The notes: generated from the sequence alone by a model not told the origin. A stretch of 64,000 bases of DNA from Rhizobium lentis (GCF_014200175.1 NZ_JACHBD010000002.1:372001-436000), one strand, 5' to 3'. Shown: positions 1 to 9,558, counted from the first letter of the stretch. Numbers and translations: made by a program.

Positions 1-116
1 ACGGTCAGTGCCGCGCTGCCCTGTTGCGCGAACGCATCTCCCCGGCCGGCGAGTGATGCGCCGAGAAAAAGGCCGAGAAGTAACGGGAAACGTTGCGTCA
101 CAGCGGATCCTTTCAT
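1..116 (-). CDS. Exported protein, N-terminal fragment (partial)
   Basis: Open minus-strand frame that runs off the left edge; only about 38 codons are visible. The ATG at 116 is preceded by an AGGA ribosome site at good spacing. The product starts with a typical Sec signal peptide: a basic start (MKGSAVTQR), a leucine-rich core and a likely cut near AFA-QQ at residues 27-31. The mature part lies outside the window, so no function can be given. An internal GTG at codon 6 is an alternative start. Confidence 0.6.
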   Translation of the reverse strand, partial: MKGSAVTQRFPLLLGLFLGASLAGRGDAFAQQGSAALT

Positions 117-837
117 GATTTTCCTGCAGTGGGTGCGCCCGCATGCGCGATGGCCGGCGGCCCCGGTCGCGGTCGGCCGCGCGCGGCAACGGCAAGGCGG
201 CCGCTGGCGGCGTTTGTCAGCCCAGATGTAGCGGATCGACCGCATGATGCGGTCAAAGATCGGCAAAGTTCGATTAAGTTAGGTTAAGCCGGGGCGTCCG
301 GCGGCCAGCTCTGAAATGCCGAGCGGCGCGGCAAGAGCGTCATTTTCACCTGCTGAGGTTACCTCCGGCGAACGCAGACCCGACCATGGGTTCAGAGCCG
401 CGATTGGCAAGCCCGTTGAGATCATGCGTCCTGTGCTCGCCCGGCTTAACAAATCAAAACATAACTCATGATGACAAATCCGGCCGCCTTGAAGATCATC
501 GGCCGCATCGCCTTTGCTCGCGATCCCAATCGTTGGAGGTGAACGACATCAGAAGGAAGTCACAGCGCAATTCCCTGTAAAGACAGAAGTCGGTTCCGCG
601 CCAACCGTCCAGGTCAGCGCGCGTCCTAACAAGCAGCCGATTAGAAGCGATCAATATGCACCTTTATCCTTACGGCCCGTGGGCTCTCCGCTCACGGGAA
701 ACGGCGCGCCGTGCTTGCGGCAAGCCTAAGCCCGCCAGCATGCAACGCGAGCCGCGAGAGTCCCGGCCGCGGCGATTTAGGGGATAGATAGATGGTCCTT
801 TCGCTTGCCCGACGCCCGCTTACCCGCGAGTGTTCCC
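117..837. other. Intergenic stretch, no convincing gene
   Basis: About 720 bases with only short frames lacking ribosome sites or recognisable products. It must hold the promoter of the minus-strand exported protein and that of the protease gene at 838. A small hairpin (CCCGTG at 676-681 with CACGGG at 693-698) is the only clear structure; it has no T-run, so I do not call it a terminator. Confidence 0.5.
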
Positions 838-2280
838 ATGAAAACTGACCCTGTTGCCTGCCAGGTTGCGGAGCCGAAGTTTCTGCCGGATAAGCGGTCC
901 CGTAGCAGCTCACGGCGCCTCATTGCCGCTGCGCGACTGGCAGTTGCGGTGACCGTCGGCGCAAACTGTGCGGTCGCGGCTCTTGCTTTCCGGCCTCTCG
1001 AGAACGGAGCGACAGACGAACGCAATCTTGCCGGGGCGCCCAATAGTGGCCTTACCACCTATCGACAGCTCGCGCTCTTCGGAACGGTCTTCGAGCAGGT
1101 CCGCAACCGGCATGTCAGCGCACACGCGGATTCCGAACTCATCCGCACCGCCATCGAGGGCATGTTCACCGCGCTTGACGCGCATTCTTCCTATCTCCCG
1201 CCAGAACGGTTTGACGAAATACGTCGGCAGGATGCTGGCACGTTTGGCGGATTGGGTATCGAAGTGACGGTGGAAGGAGAGCTGGTCCAGGTAGTCGCGC
1301 CGATCGAAGATAGCCCGGCCGAGCGAGCCGGAATCAAGGCGAATGACCGGATCGTCGAGGTTGACGGCCGGCCGACATCGGGAAAGACGCTGGAGCAGAT
1401 GGCGGCGCTATTCGTCGGCGAGGTAGGCAGCGATGTCGAGGTGGCGATCCTTCGCGAAGGCGTAGCCAGCCCGATCAGATTCAAGCTCACGCGCGAGATC
1501 ATCACTTTGGGGATGGCCCGGCTGACTTTCGAGCGAGCCGTTCCTGTCATCAGGCTGGCGTCCTTTTCCAGGCAATCCTGTGATGGAGTGGAGCAAGCGA
1601 TCCGTGCGGCTGTTTCCAGAGCCGGGCCGCCGCCCGCCGGCATCATCCTCGACTTGCGCAACAATGGCGGCGGTCCCCTCGATCAGGCTCGGCGCGTTGC
1701 TGATACCTTCCTGGCCCGCGGAGCGATCTTCTATACCCGCGGGCGAGATGAACGCCGGATCAGCCGCTACGAGGCACATTCGGATGAGATCGATGCGCTC
1801 ATCGCCGCGGTTCCTGTGGTCGTCCTGGTCAATGGCGGCACGGCCTCTGCCGCTGAGATCGTTGCAGGCGCCCTCCAGGATCACCGCCGGGCAACTCTCG
1901 TCGGCACCCGGACATTCGGCAAAGGTGTCGTTCAGACAGTCATCCCGGTTGGAGAGCACGCCGGAATGAGCCTCACCACGGCACGCGTCTACACGCCCTC
2001 GAACCGGTCCATCCAGGCATTGGGGATCGTGCCGGACATCGAGGTCGCACAGACCTTTCCTAAGACCTTTGCCGGCAAGGACACCGTTGCAGGTGAAGCG
2101 GGTCTTACGCGGCATCTGCCCGGTGAGCAGGGCGAGGCGGCCTTCACATCCGCGGTCTATGTGCCCGCCAGTCGCACTGATGATGAACAGCTTCAATATG
2201 CGATCAAGCTCGTCCTGAGGCAGGTTCGTCACGAGGCTTTTCCGGCCAATCCTGAAATCTATCAGGCCCGAGACCTGTGA
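838..2280 (+). CDS. S41 family C-terminal processing peptidase (CtpA-like)
   Basis: A 480-residue tail-specific protease. An N-terminal hydrophobic stretch (about residues 28-50) should anchor or export it, placing it in the periplasm. Next come a region of the N-terminal CtpA type (AHSSYLPP), a PDZ domain (GGLGIEVTVEGE to about the IRFKLTRE segment), and the S41 catalytic core. The serine sits in GGTASAAE and the lysine in FGKGVVQ, the usual Ser-Lys dyad. The C-terminal 70 residues are not recognised. The ATG at 838 is preferred over an in-frame TTG at 805, which has no ribosome site. The family trims or degrades envelope proteins by their C-termini; the substrate here is unknown. Confidence 0.85.
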   Translation: MKTDPVACQVAEPKFLPDKRSRSSSRRLIAAARLAVAVTVGANCAVAALAFRPLENGATDERNLAGAPNSGLTTYRQLALFGTVFEQVRNRHVSAHADSELIRTAIEGMFTALDAHSSYLPPERFDEIRRQDAGTFGGLGIEVTVEGELVQVVAPIEDSPAERAGIKANDRIVEVDGRPTSGKTLEQMAALFVGEVGSDVEVAILREGVASPIRFKLTREIITLGMARLTFERAVPVIRLASFSRQSCDGVEQAIRAAVSRAGPPPAGIILDLRNNGGGPLDQARRVADTFLARGAIFYTRGRDERRISRYEAHSDEIDALIAAVPVVVLVNGGTASAAEIVAGALQDHRRATLVGTRTFGKGVVQTVIPVGEHAGMSLTTARVYTPSNRSIQALGIVPDIEVAQTFPKTFAGKDTVAGEAGLTRHLPGEQGEAAFTSAVYVPASRTDDEQLQYAIKLVLRQVRHEAFPANPEIYQARDL

Positions 2281-2431
2281 CGACGGCTTCGCTGACATGC
2301 CTGTCATCCACTTTTTAGACGATTTGCCGGGACGACGGACCAGCATCCCGCGCCGGGTGCCACAGAGTCACGGAAATCAACCTGTCCGCATACGATCACA
2401 GAAAGGACCCGTTAGGGGAAAGGAAATCTTG

Positions 2432-2806
2432 ATGTCTGCCGCGCACTTGCCAAGAAGCCACTCCATTCAAGCATCGGTTATCCGGTTGATCGCTGCGCTT
2501 GCTGCCCTGTCGAGCGAACCTGCCAGAGCCGGCGAGCCTCTGGCAGAGGTCATCGCCGATGGCAAGCCATGGGAAATGTTCGTTGTCAAACGGCGGGCCT
2601 CGAACATTCTCGTATTCCGACCGGATGGCGGCGGAACGATCAGCGACAGCGTGGCGAGCATTCATCCGACCTGGAGAGCTGTCCCTGATGGAATTTGCAT
2701 TACGCCCAAACCTGGTGACGCGGAAAGATGCCTTGATTTGGCCCGGACGAAAGATGGTGTCGCTGCGTCGCAGAACGGCAGGACGGTTTGGGTGCTGAAG
2801 CGATGA
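2432..2806 (+). CDS. Small exported protein of unknown function
   Basis: 124 residues. The ATG at 2432 follows a strong purine-rich ribosome site (GGGGAAAGGAAA) and replaces an earlier in-frame start that lacks one. Residues 1-34 look like a signal peptide with cleavage after EPARA. The mature part is about 90 residues, rich in beta-prone segments, with two cysteines (in GICITPK and AERCLDLA) that could form a disulphide. It lies about 150 bases after the protease gene on the same strand and could be cotranscribed, but no functional link can be shown. I do not recognise the family. Confidence 0.65.
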   Translation: MSAAHLPRSHSIQASVIRLIAALAALSSEPARAGEPLAEVIADGKPWEMFVVKRRASNILVFRPDGGGTISDSVASIHPTWRAVPDGICITPKPGDAERCLDLARTKDGVAASQNGRTVWVLKR

Positions 2807-2908
2807 CGCCCACAGCAGCTTCGCGCCATCGGATGCCTAAGCGTGTCGAGCAGCGGCAAAGCCGCAGGCATTGAGAGCCATGTCGCGTCCGAAAGTAGTG
2901 GTCACCGC

Positions 2909-3283
2909 CTAACCGATGCTACGCAGGATAATTGACTGCGAGCTGGAAAAGCTGCCGAACACGATGACGGCGACATAGCACCACTGCAGCATCGTGAGCG
3001 CGGTGGCGGCGTGAGACAAGAAATGGTCGGCGGTGACGCGGCGCCTCTCGCGGCCTCTTCGCCGGCGCGCTTCGATGGTGGCAAGACATGCCGGAAAAGA
3101 GAGGCCGGCAAGAACAAGATAATGTGTCGAGGTGCCGCCAGCGAGAACGAGCATAAGGGCGCAAAGGCCAAAATTGGTCACCCCGGTCATGACGATTACG
3201 ACATAGGATGGGCCAGCCTGCGTCTGGCGTGGTCTGACCTTGTGGCGTATCGGGGGAACATCGCGCGGCAATCTCCGGATCAT
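2909..3283 (-). CDS. Small integral membrane protein, unknown
   Basis: 124 residues. The ATG at 3283 follows GGAAG at 8 bases. Two hydrophobic spans around residues 26-66 (YVVIVMTGVTNFGL, then YLVLAGLSFPACL), a very basic loop (RRRRGRERRRV), and a third span (LTMLQWCYVAVIVFG) near the C-terminus suggest three membrane helices with the basic loop in the cytoplasm. The frame remains open upstream to 3364 and beyond, but those starts lack ribosome sites. No family recognised; the existence of the gene rests on the hydrophobicity pattern and the start signal. Confidence 0.5.
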   Translation of the reverse strand: MIRRLPRDVPPIRHKVRPRQTQAGPSYVVIVMTGVTNFGLCALMLVLAGGTSTHYLVLAGLSFPACLATIEARRRRGRERRRVTADHFLSHAATALTMLQWCYVAVIVFGSFSSSQSIILRSIG

Positions 3284-3590
3284 TATCAGGCTTCCTGTTG
3301 GGCGAGCGGAAGCGATTTCAACACAAGTCTTGGTGAAGGTGGATGAATTAATGTTAAGAGACATCGCGGACGCGACGGAACAATCATGACACGACGATGT
3401 GGGCAGCTCTGATCGGTGCCGCTCTCGTAATCGGCGGACTTGTTTTCTCTTTCGGCCCCCTTCACCAGGCTGGGCCGCGGCACCAGGCCTCGGATTCCTC
3501 GGATTATCGCAAGGTGGCCGACACTGCGTTATCGCGGTCGGCGCATTTCTCTTGGCCTTCGGCCCATATTCATGACAGCAGGCGGCGACC
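3284..3590. other. Intergenic region with a possible decayed membrane-protein ORF
   Basis: Between the membrane protein and the TetR gene. On the plus strand, 3397 onward encodes a hydrophobic start (MWAALIGAALVIGGLVF). A different frame near 3536-3585 gives a second hydrophobic run ending in a stop (VIAVGAFLLAFGPYS). Together they look like a two-helix small protein broken by a frameshift, but no ribosome site supports the start. Otherwise I see nothing here. Confidence 0.25.
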
Positions 3591-4184
3591 TCACGCGGAC
3601 GTCTTGAGAAGGCCTGCAGCCAAAGCGCCGAAGGCTTCGATTGCCTTCGGCAGCACATGCTGCGGCTCGTCGCTGGCAGCGATCCAGAGCGCGGCATTGA
3701 GCGCCGCGCCGTTGAGCAGCCGCGCGGCGGCTTCTGGGTCCACCGGCTTGAGCACCCCCTGTGCGATCAGGCGCTCCGCTGTCTGCCGGGTTGCCTGAAG
3801 ACAGCCGCTCTGGCTCGGCCATTGCGACGGGTCGCCCAACACGGCAGGTCCGTCGAGCAGCACGATGCGCTGCACCTCCGGATCGAGCGCCATCTCGATA
3901 TAGGCTGCACCTTCGGCAAGCAGTCCCTGCCAACCATCCCCCGCACGGGCGCCGATTTCCTGGGCGCGCGAGGCCATTTCCATGTCGATCTGCTCGACAA
4001 CCGCGGCCAGCAGCCCGCGCTTGTCTCCGAAGTTGTGGTAAAGCGCGCCCCGCGTCAGCCCGACTTCGGCAGTCAGATCGTCCATCGAGGCGGCAGCATA
4101 TCCCTTCTCGGCAAAGGCCCTTCGCGCGGCGGCGATCAGCCTCCGACGATTTTCCTCCATCGTCTCGACACGGCGTTTGACCAT
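3591..4184 (-). CDS. TetR family transcriptional regulator
   Basis: 197 residues, usual TetR length. The N-terminal helix-turn-helix spans about residues 12-58 (RRLIAAARRAFAEKGY, then SMDDLTAEVGLTRGALYHNF, a textbook TetR recognition helix). The C-terminal ligand/dimer domain is alanine- and leucine-rich. The start at 4184 has GGAG at 5 bases. It is divergent from the Rid-family gene at 4354, and the 169-base gap holds three related palindromes (4200-4266). The simplest reading is that it represses itself and the divergent gene. The ligand is unknown. Confidence 0.9.
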   Translation of the reverse strand: MVKRRVETMEENRRRLIAAARRAFAEKGYAAASMDDLTAEVGLTRGALYHNFGDKRGLLAAVVEQIDMEMASRAQEIGARAGDGWQGLLAEGAAYIEMALDPEVQRIVLLDGPAVLGDPSQWPSQSGCLQATRQTAERLIAQGVLKPVDPEAAARLLNGAALNAALWIAASDEPQHVLPKAIEAFGALAAGLLKTSA

Positions 4185-4199
4185 CTCAACTCCAATTTC

Positions 4200-4266
4200 A
4201 TATACGCAGCGTATATTAACTTGACATACCCTGCGTATGTGATGTATTCATATACGTATCGTATAT
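4200..4266. promoter_or_regulatory. Three phased palindromic operators for the TetR regulator
   Basis: Three 7-3-7 inverted repeats. 4200-4216 is ATATACG-CAG-CGTATAT (perfect). 4224-4240 is ACATACC-CTG-CGTATGT (one mismatch). 4250-4266 is ATATACG-TAT-CGTATAT (perfect). Centres lie 24 and 26 bases apart, so dimers would bind on nearly the same face of the helix. Their place in the TetR/Rid divergent gap makes this TetR protein the likely binder (inference). Confidence 0.75.
4221..4250 (+). promoter_or_regulatory. Putative sigma-70 promoter of the Rid-family gene
   Basis: A perfect -35 hexamer TTGACA at 4221-4226, followed after 18 bases by TATTCA at 4245-4250 as a weak -10. The -35 starts just before and overlaps the middle operator, and the -10 abuts the third, which fits repression by occlusion. 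Confidence 0.45.
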
Positions 4267-4353
4267 CAGATGAGCCGGCAATATGGAAAGCTCCTGTTAT
4301 GTCACGGCCGCGCTCTTTGGTTTCCAGTCAACAATATTGAAGTGAGATCGACA

Positions 4354-4746
4354 ATGACCCCAAGTGAAGCAATCTTCCCCGCAAACCGGCATGCCCTTTA
4401 CGAGGAACACGGCTATTCGGCCGCCATCCGATCCGGAGATCTTCTCTTCGTGTCCGGTCAGGTCGGCAGCCGTTCCGATGGATCGCCGGAGCCTGACTTC
4501 GCACGCCAGGTCGAGCTGGCGTTCGAAAACCTGAAGGCGACGCTGGACGCCGCGGGTTGCACGTTTGAGGATCTGGTTGATGTAACGACGTTCCACACCG
4601 ACCCCGAAAACCAGTTCGAAACGATCATGGCCGCCAAGCAGAAGATTTTCAGCAAGGCGCCCTATCCGAACTGGACCGCGATCGGCGTCAACTGGCTGGC
4701 AGGCTTCGATTTCGAGATCAAGGTGATCGCCCGCATCCCTTCATGA
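4354..4746 (+). CDS. RidA/YjgF/YER057c/UK114 family protein
   Basis: 130 residues, normal for the family. The conserved fold landmarks are visible: SGDLLFVSGQVG, FENLKATLDAAGCTFEDLV and WTAIGVNWLAGFDFEIKVIA. RidA itself deaminates reactive enamines/imines with an arginine near residue 105. Here that segment reads NWTAIGVNWL with no arginine, so it is probably one of the non-archetypal Rid subgroups, whose reactions are mostly unknown. The ATG at 4354 was chosen over an upstream in-frame start at 4270 because the family N-terminus begins here. Controlled by the operators at 4200-4266 (inference). Confidence 0.85.
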   Translation: MTPSEAIFPANRHALYEEHGYSAAIRSGDLLFVSGQVGSRSDGSPEPDFARQVELAFENLKATLDAAGCTFEDLVDVTTFHTDPENQFETIMAAKQKIFSKAPYPNWTAIGVNWLAGFDFEIKVIARIPS

Positions 4747-4815
4747 TGCCTGACAGGCCGACGCAAAGCTCGGTCTCGCGGAAGCACTCACCTTGCTCGG
4801 GCAAGTTCGCTCTCT

Positions 4816-5754
4816 CTACTGAGCGAAAAGTTCCGGGATCATCGCGCGGGCCCGCTCGCGCAGACCTTTCGCTTCCTGCTCGCCAATAAAGCGGTAAGGC
4901 CAACGCAGCCTGGTGCTGACGGGACCCCAGTTGCCGATCGCCGCGAGCAGTTTGTCGAGCGCTGCATTGGAATAGCCGTGGTCGCGTCGAAACGGGACGA
5001 CGTGGCTGTCCATAAAGGCGCAGATGCGGCCTTCGATCTCCAACGCGGCGTCGATGTCGGCGTGCATCAGCTCTTTCCAGGCTTGGGCACCATGGGGACT
5101 GAGACAGGCGACGTTGGAAAACGCGCCGGCAGCAACGCCCTGTTTGATGCCGGTGGCGAGATGATGGCCGGGAATGAACAGGGAAAATTCGCCAAGATAT
5201 GCGCGCGCCTGCGCATACCAGGCATCGTCGCTATCGGCGATCTTCATCCCGACCACCGACGGGCAGGGACCGCAAACGTCGCTGAGCTCGGCTGGCGACA
5301 GGACACGTTTGGCATGCGGGGGATTGTATAGAACGAGCGGGATCCCGTCGGCGGCCTCCGACGCCCGGTGCAAGAAGTCGACGGCTTCAAGATTGGTGAG
5401 CGGCCACCAGTCAGGCAGGATCACTTGGATTGCCAATGGCTTATGGGCAGTAGCGCGGCGCAGGCGATCGAGCATGATGATCGGATCCGGCTGGCAGGCG
5501 CCGATGACGAAGGCCATTCCGGCCGCCCGGCAACGCGACGCCAGCATCTCCTGAATTCGCTCGTACTCCGCTTCCGTCTGGTTGTGAAATTCACCCGCCG
5601 TGCCATTCGAATAGATGCCGTCGACCTTGGCGGCGATCAGTATGTCGATTTCCTCGCCGAGCTTTTCGAAATCGATGCTGTCGTCCTCAGCGATCGGCAG
5701 GAGCAGGCTTGCCCAGTTGCCGGCGATAGGATGGCGGCGGGTTGTCATGCTCAT
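4816..5754 (-). CDS. DHDPS/NAL (DapA) family lyase or aldolase
   Basis: 312 residues, a (beta/alpha)8 barrel of the class I Schiff-base family. The conserved tyrosine (LVLYNPP) and Schiff-base lysine (VVGMKIADS) are both present. The usual GTAGEF segment near residue 50 replaces the GTTGE/GSTSE type and marks a family member outside true dihydrodipicolinate synthase. The ATG at 5754 follows AAGGAAG, 10 bases after the stop of the upstream ATPase gene, so it is the last gene of the transporter operon. Likely role: cleavage of a 2-keto acid derived from the imported substrate. The exact substrate cannot be told. Confidence 0.8.
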   Translation of the reverse strand: MSMTTRRHPIAGNWASLLLPIAEDDSIDFEKLGEEIDILIAAKVDGIYSNGTAGEFHNQTEAEYERIQEMLASRCRAAGMAFVIGACQPDPIIMLDRLRRATAHKPLAIQVILPDWWPLTNLEAVDFLHRASEAADGIPLVLYNPPHAKRVLSPAELSDVCGPCPSVVGMKIADSDDAWYAQARAYLGEFSLFIPGHHLATGIKQGVAAGAFSNVACLSPHGAQAWKELMHADIDAALEIEGRICAFMDSHVVPFRRDHGYSNAALDKLLAAIGNWGPVSTRLRWPYRFIGEQEAKGLRERARAMIPELFAQ

Positions 5755-5764
5755 CTCACTTCCT

Positions 5765-6718
5765 TCAGTCGAGGTCATCGCGGATGCAGGCCTTGAAATG
5801 CCCGGGCGTCATTTCGCGCAGCGCCGGCACGGTCTCGCCGCAGGCCGGCAGGGCGTTCGGACAGCGCGTGCGAAAGACGCAACCGCACGGCGGATCGGCG
5901 GGGCTCGGAATATCGCCCTTCAGGATCTGGCGGTCGCGCGGCCCATCGGGGTCGGGCGAGGGGATGGCCGAGAGCAGCGCCCGCGTGTAGGGATGCAGCG
6001 GCCTCGCATAAAGCGCAGCACTTGGCGCGATTTCCATGATCCGGCCGAGATAGAGGACGATCACCCGGTCGCAGATATATTCGACCACGGCGAGATCGTG
6101 ACTGATGAACAGCATGGTCAAGCCAAGTCGCTGCTGCAGGTCGCGCAGAAGATTGATCACCTGCGCCTGGATCGAGACATCGAGCGCGGAGACCGGCTCG
6201 TCCGCGACGATGAACTCCGGCGCGAGCGTCAGCGCCCGGGCGATGCCGATCCGCTGCCGCTGGCCGCCTGAGAACTCGTGAGCGTAACGATTGACGGCGT
6301 CCGGCGGCAGATCGACCTGTTCGAGCGTGGCGCGGGCGCGTTCCAATCTCTCTTTTGCCGTGCCAAGGCCCTGGATCTTCAGTCCCTCGGTCAGGATTTC
6401 GCCGATCGTCATACGCGGCGAAAGGCTCGCGAACGGATCCTGAAAGATATATTGCATCCGCGGCCGCAGGCGCCGCATTGCCGATGAAGGCAGGCTGGTG
6501 AGTTCGGTGCCGTCGAAGCGGACGCTGCCGGCGGAGGGTTCGATGAGGCGCAGCACCGATCGTCCGATCGTGGTCTTGCCGCTGCCGGATTCACCGACCA
6601 GCCCGACCACCTCGCCCTTGCCGATATCGAAGGAAATGGCCTGCAGGATGGTCAGCCTGGCGCCGCGGGAGGTATAAACTTTTCCGAGGTCGCGGACCGA
6701 GAGAAGGGGCGCGCTCAT
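5765..6718 (-). CDS. Peptide-type ABC transporter ATPase (DppF/OppF-like)
   Basis: 317 residues. Walker A (GESGSGKTT), signature ([15 protein letters not shown]), Walker B ([12 protein letters not shown]) and H-loop ([10 protein letters not shown]) are all present, with the C-terminal oligopeptide/dipeptide extension containing the cysteine cluster ([14 protein letters not shown]) that in this family often holds an iron-sulphur site. The ATG at 6718 overlaps the stop of the preceding ATPase (ATGA), which settles the start. It pairs with the 6715-7743 protein to power the permeases encoded upstream in the operon. Confidence 0.88.
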   Translation of the reverse strand: MSAPLLSVRDLGKVYTSRGARLTILQAISFDIGKGEVVGLVGESGSGKTTIGRSVLRLIEPSAGSVRFDGTELTSLPSSAMRRLRPRMQYIFQDPFASLSPRMTIGEILTEGLKIQGLGTAKERLERARATLEQVDLPPDAVNRYAHEFSGGQRQRIGIARALTLAPEFIVADEPVSALDVSIQAQVINLLRDLQQRLGLTMLFISHDLAVVEYICDRVIVLYLGRIMEIAPSAALYARPLHPYTRALLSAIPSPDPDGPRDRQILKGDIPSPADPPCGCVFRTRCPNALPACGETVPALREMTPGHFKACIRDDLD

Positions 6719-7743
6719 CGGATCTCCTGCCAGCGAATGCAGCGGCTCTTGTGACGCGGATTGACATCGGCAAGCGGCGGCACGGCCGCGCGACAGGCGT
6801 CGACGGCAAATTGGCATCGCGGTTGGAAAGCGCAGCCGGCCGGCATGTTCATCAGGCTCGGCACGACGCCCGGAATGGCCGCCAGCCTTTCGCCCGCCTG
6901 CTTCATCCGGCTCGCATCACCGAGTTTCGGCATCGAGGCCAGCAGGCCGATGGTATAGGGATGTCGCGGATTGCGGAAAACCTCGGCTACCGGCCCCGTC
7001 TCGACGATCCGGCCGGCATACATGACCGCCACCCGATGCGCGATTTCGGCGACGACGCCGAGATTATGGGTAACGAAGAGCATGGCCATGCCGCGTTCAC
7101 GCTGCAGCCTCTGCAGCAGAGCCAGAACCTGCGCTTGGATGGTGACGTCGAGCGCCGTCGTCGGCTCGTCGGCGATCAGCAGCGTCGGGTCGCAGGCAAG
7201 GGCCATGGCGATCGTGGCGCGCTGTCGCATGCCGCCGGAGAGCTCGTGCGGATATTGACCGGCACGGCGCCTGGCATCGGGAATGCCGACGCTGTCGAGA
7301 AGCGAGACGGCCGCATCCATGGCTGCTTTCCGGTTGGCCCCGCGATGAATGCGGATCGGCTCGGAGATCTGGTCGCCGATGGTGTAGACCGGGTTGAGGC
7401 TCGACATCGGCTCCTGGAAGACCATGCCGATATCATTGCCGCGAATGGCGCGCATTTCCTGCTGGGGGAGCGAGACAAGGTTGCTGACGGTACCATCCTT
7501 GCGCTTCAGATCGATGCTGCCGGCGGCAATGACACCGATATTGCGGGTCAGCAGCCGCATGACCGAAAGGCTGGTGACCGATTTGCCCGAGCCGGACTCG
7601 CCGACGAGCGCCAGCGTCTCGCCGGCAGCGACACTCAGATCGATGCCGTTGACCGCCGTCACCTCGCCCAAGCGGATGCGAAAGACGGTCCGCAGCCCCT
7701 TGATGTCGAGGATCGTGTCGGCGCTCTGTGGCATGGCATCCAT
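6715..7743 (-). CDS. Peptide-type ABC transporter ATPase (DppD/OppD-like)
   Basis: 342 residues. Walker A (GESGSGKSV), Q-loop region ([14 protein letters not shown]), signature ([15 protein letters not shown]), Walker B ([12 protein letters not shown]) and the C-terminal cysteine-bearing extension ([14 protein letters not shown]) identify a DppD-type subunit. Its ATG shares bases with the stop of the DapA-family gene upstream (7743-7745), so the two are translationally coupled. With DppF it forms the cytoplasmic ATPase pair of the importer. Confidence 0.88.
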   Translation of the reverse strand: MDAMPQSADTILDIKGLRTVFRIRLGEVTAVNGIDLSVAAGETLALVGESGSGKSVTSLSVMRLLTRNIGVIAAGSIDLKRKDGTVSNLVSLPQQEMRAIRGNDIGMVFQEPMSSLNPVYTIGDQISEPIRIHRGANRKAAMDAAVSLLDSVGIPDARRRAGQYPHELSGGMRQRATIAMALACDPTLLIADEPTTALDVTIQAQVLALLQRLQRERGMAMLFVTHNLGVVAEIAHRVAVMYAGRIVETGPVAEVFRNPRHPYTIGLLASMPKLGDASRMKQAGERLAAIPGVVPSLMNMPAGCAFQPRCQFAVDACRAAVPPLADVNPRHKSRCIRWQEIR

Positions 7744-8660
7744 CAGGCAAGCAGGCCGGTGGCGCGGAGGATTTCCTCGATCCTCGCCGTTTCAGCTTCG
7801 TTGAGGGCTGCCCGCGGGCGCGGCATCAGCGCTGTATCAATGATGCCGAGGCTCTTCATCGCCGTCTTGAAGGCGCCGATGCCGGCAGCGCCGCCGCTGA
7901 CTCGGCCCGCTCCGACCCAGACGATTTCGAAGAGCCGGCAGAGCCGCTCCTGCTCCTTGCGGGCCGCGACCCAGTCGCCGCGCTGAGCGGCATTCCAGAG
8001 CCTGACGTAACCATGCGGATCGACATTGGCGATGCCCGGCACCACGCCATTGGCGCCCATCTGCAGCGCCGTGTCGACGACGATTTCGGAGCCGGTCATC
8101 AGGAAGACATCCTTGTTGTCGGCGAGATCAAGCAGCACGTAGCGGAAATTGCCGTCGTCGCCGCTCGAATCCTTGATGCCGATGATGGTTCCCTCCTTTG
8201 CCAGCGTGACGCTGGTCTGGCGCTGCAGTTTCACATGCACGCAGACGGGAATGTCATAGGCGATCAGCGGCACGTCGACGGCATCGCGAATATAGCGGAA
8301 GTGATCGATCGTCTCGGCCTGGCTGGTCACCGTATAGAACGGCGCCGTGACGACCACCGCGTCGGCGCCGGCCGATTTGGCGATCCTGGCATGGTTGATG
8401 ACCCGGTCCGTGGTGGGATCGATGACGCCGACGATCAGCGGTACGCGGCCGTTGATGACCTTCGCCGAATGCTCGATGATCTCCCGCCGGGTTTGCTCGT
8501 TGTGGAAGATCACCTCGCTGGTCGAGCCGAGCACGAACACGCCGTGGCATCCCGCCTCGATCAGGTTTTCCAGCACCCGCGTGTAGGACGGGTAATCGAC
8601 GCTGTAATCCTTGTTCAGCGGGGTTATGACGGGAGGAACGACACCCTTGAATTTGCTCAT
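7743..8660 (-). CDS. DHDPS/NAL (DapA) family lyase or aldolase, second copy in operon
   Basis: 305 residues. Barrel enzyme with the family start ([13 protein letters not shown]), the GSTSE segment near residue 45, the conserved tyrosine (LIAYDIP) and the Schiff-base lysine (GIKDSSGD). Closer in character to typical DapA-like aldolases than the protein at 4816-5754; the two are clearly diverged paralogues. It lies between the permease gene (19-base gap) and the DppD gene (overlap), inside the transporter operon. A catabolic rather than lysine-biosynthetic role is inferred from this position. Confidence 0.85.
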   Translation of the reverse strand: MSKFKGVVPPVITPLNKDYSVDYPSYTRVLENLIEAGCHGVFVLGSTSEVIFHNEQTRREIIEHSAKVINGRVPLIVGVIDPTTDRVINHARIAKSAGADAVVVTAPFYTVTSQAETIDHFRYIRDAVDVPLIAYDIPVCVHVKLQRQTSVTLAKEGTIIGIKDSSGDDGNFRYVLLDLADNKDVFLMTGSEIVVDTALQMGANGVVPGIANVDPHGYVRLWNAAQRGDWVAARKEQERLCRLFEIVWVGAGRVSGGAAGIGAFKTAMKSLGIIDTALMPRPRAALNEAETARIEEILRATGLLA

Positions 8661-8679
8661 TTTCGCTTTCTTTCGATCG

Positions 8680-9555
8680 TCAGTTTAATTCGGCGCGAGG
8701 GTCGAAGGCATCGCGAAGACCATCGCCAATGAAGTTGATTGCAAGGACGGCCAGCACCAGAAAACCGCCGGGAAACAGCCACTGCCAGGGATATTGCTCG
8801 AGCACGGCGGTGGAGCGGGCGGCATTCAGCATGTTGCCCCAGCTTGCCGCCGGCGGCGCAATGCCGAGCCCGAGGAAGGAAAGGCCGGCCTCGAGCAGGA
8901 TGGCATTGGCAATCTGCAGCGTCGCGAAGACGACCAGGATGTCGATCGAGTTCGGCAGGCCATGGCGGAAGAGCAGGTGCGGCAGACCCGCTCCCATGCC
9001 TCTTGCCGCCATGACAAAATCACGCTCGCGGAGTTCCAGCAGCCGCGAGCGCACCATGCGCGCCAGCAGCGGCCAGGAGAGCAGCGAGATGACAAAGACC
9101 GTCGGCCAGATGCCGGTGCCGGCGATCGAGGCGAGCACCAGCAGGAAGATGACCGGCGGCAGCGTCATGAAGAGATCGACGAAACGCATGGTGACGGCAT
9201 CCGCAAAGCGGCCCGCAAGCGCCGAGACTGCGCCGACCAGGAAACCGATGACGGCGGAAATGACGGTCGAGGTGAGGGCCACCAAAAGCGAGATCCGGCC
9301 ACCGTCCATGACCCGGGCAAAGATGTCGCGGCCGACGCCGTCGGTGCCGAACCAGTGTCTGGAACCCGGCTGCGCATTCATCGCCAGCAGATCGATGTCG
9401 TTGGGTTTGAAGCTCCACCACAGCGGATAGGAAAGGATCGCCGCGATCACCAGCGCGATCATGCAGAGGCCGGCGAAGGCGGCCCGGTTGAGCAGGAAGC
9501 GATGCAGGCAGCGTACGATCGGGCCCGGACTACGGGCAGGGCTTCGTGCCGGCAT
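8680..9555 (-). CDS. ABC transporter permease (DppC/OppC-like)
   Basis: 291 residues. An N-terminal membrane helix ([15 protein letters not shown]), a short periplasmic loop with the family [16 protein letters not shown] motif, then five more helices with the EAA loop ([28 protein letters not shown]). The start is 3 bases after the stop of the DppB-like gene. Forms the inner-membrane channel together with it. Confidence 0.88.
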   Translation of the reverse strand: MPARSPARSPGPIVRCLHRFLLNRAAFAGLCMIALVIAAILSYPLWWSFKPNDIDLLAMNAQPGSRHWFGTDGVGRDIFARVMDGGRISLLVALTSTVISAVIGFLVGAVSALAGRFADAVTMRFVDLFMTLPPVIFLLVLASIAGTGIWPTVFVISLLSWPLLARMVRSRLLELRERDFVMAARGMGAGLPHLLFRHGLPNSIDILVVFATLQIANAILLEAGLSFLGLGIAPPAASWGNMLNAARSTAVLEQYPWQWLFPGGFLVLAVLAINFIGDGLRDAFDPRAELN

Positions 9556-9558
9556 CGT

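Noticed and set aside
386..729. Short plus-strand frames in the first intergenic gap
   Set aside because: No start signals, no hydrophobic or domain pattern.
3284..3697. N-terminal extension of the small membrane protein into the TetR gene
   Set aside because: The frame is open but overlaps the TetR coding region and lacks a start signal; the ATG at 3283 has a ribosome site.
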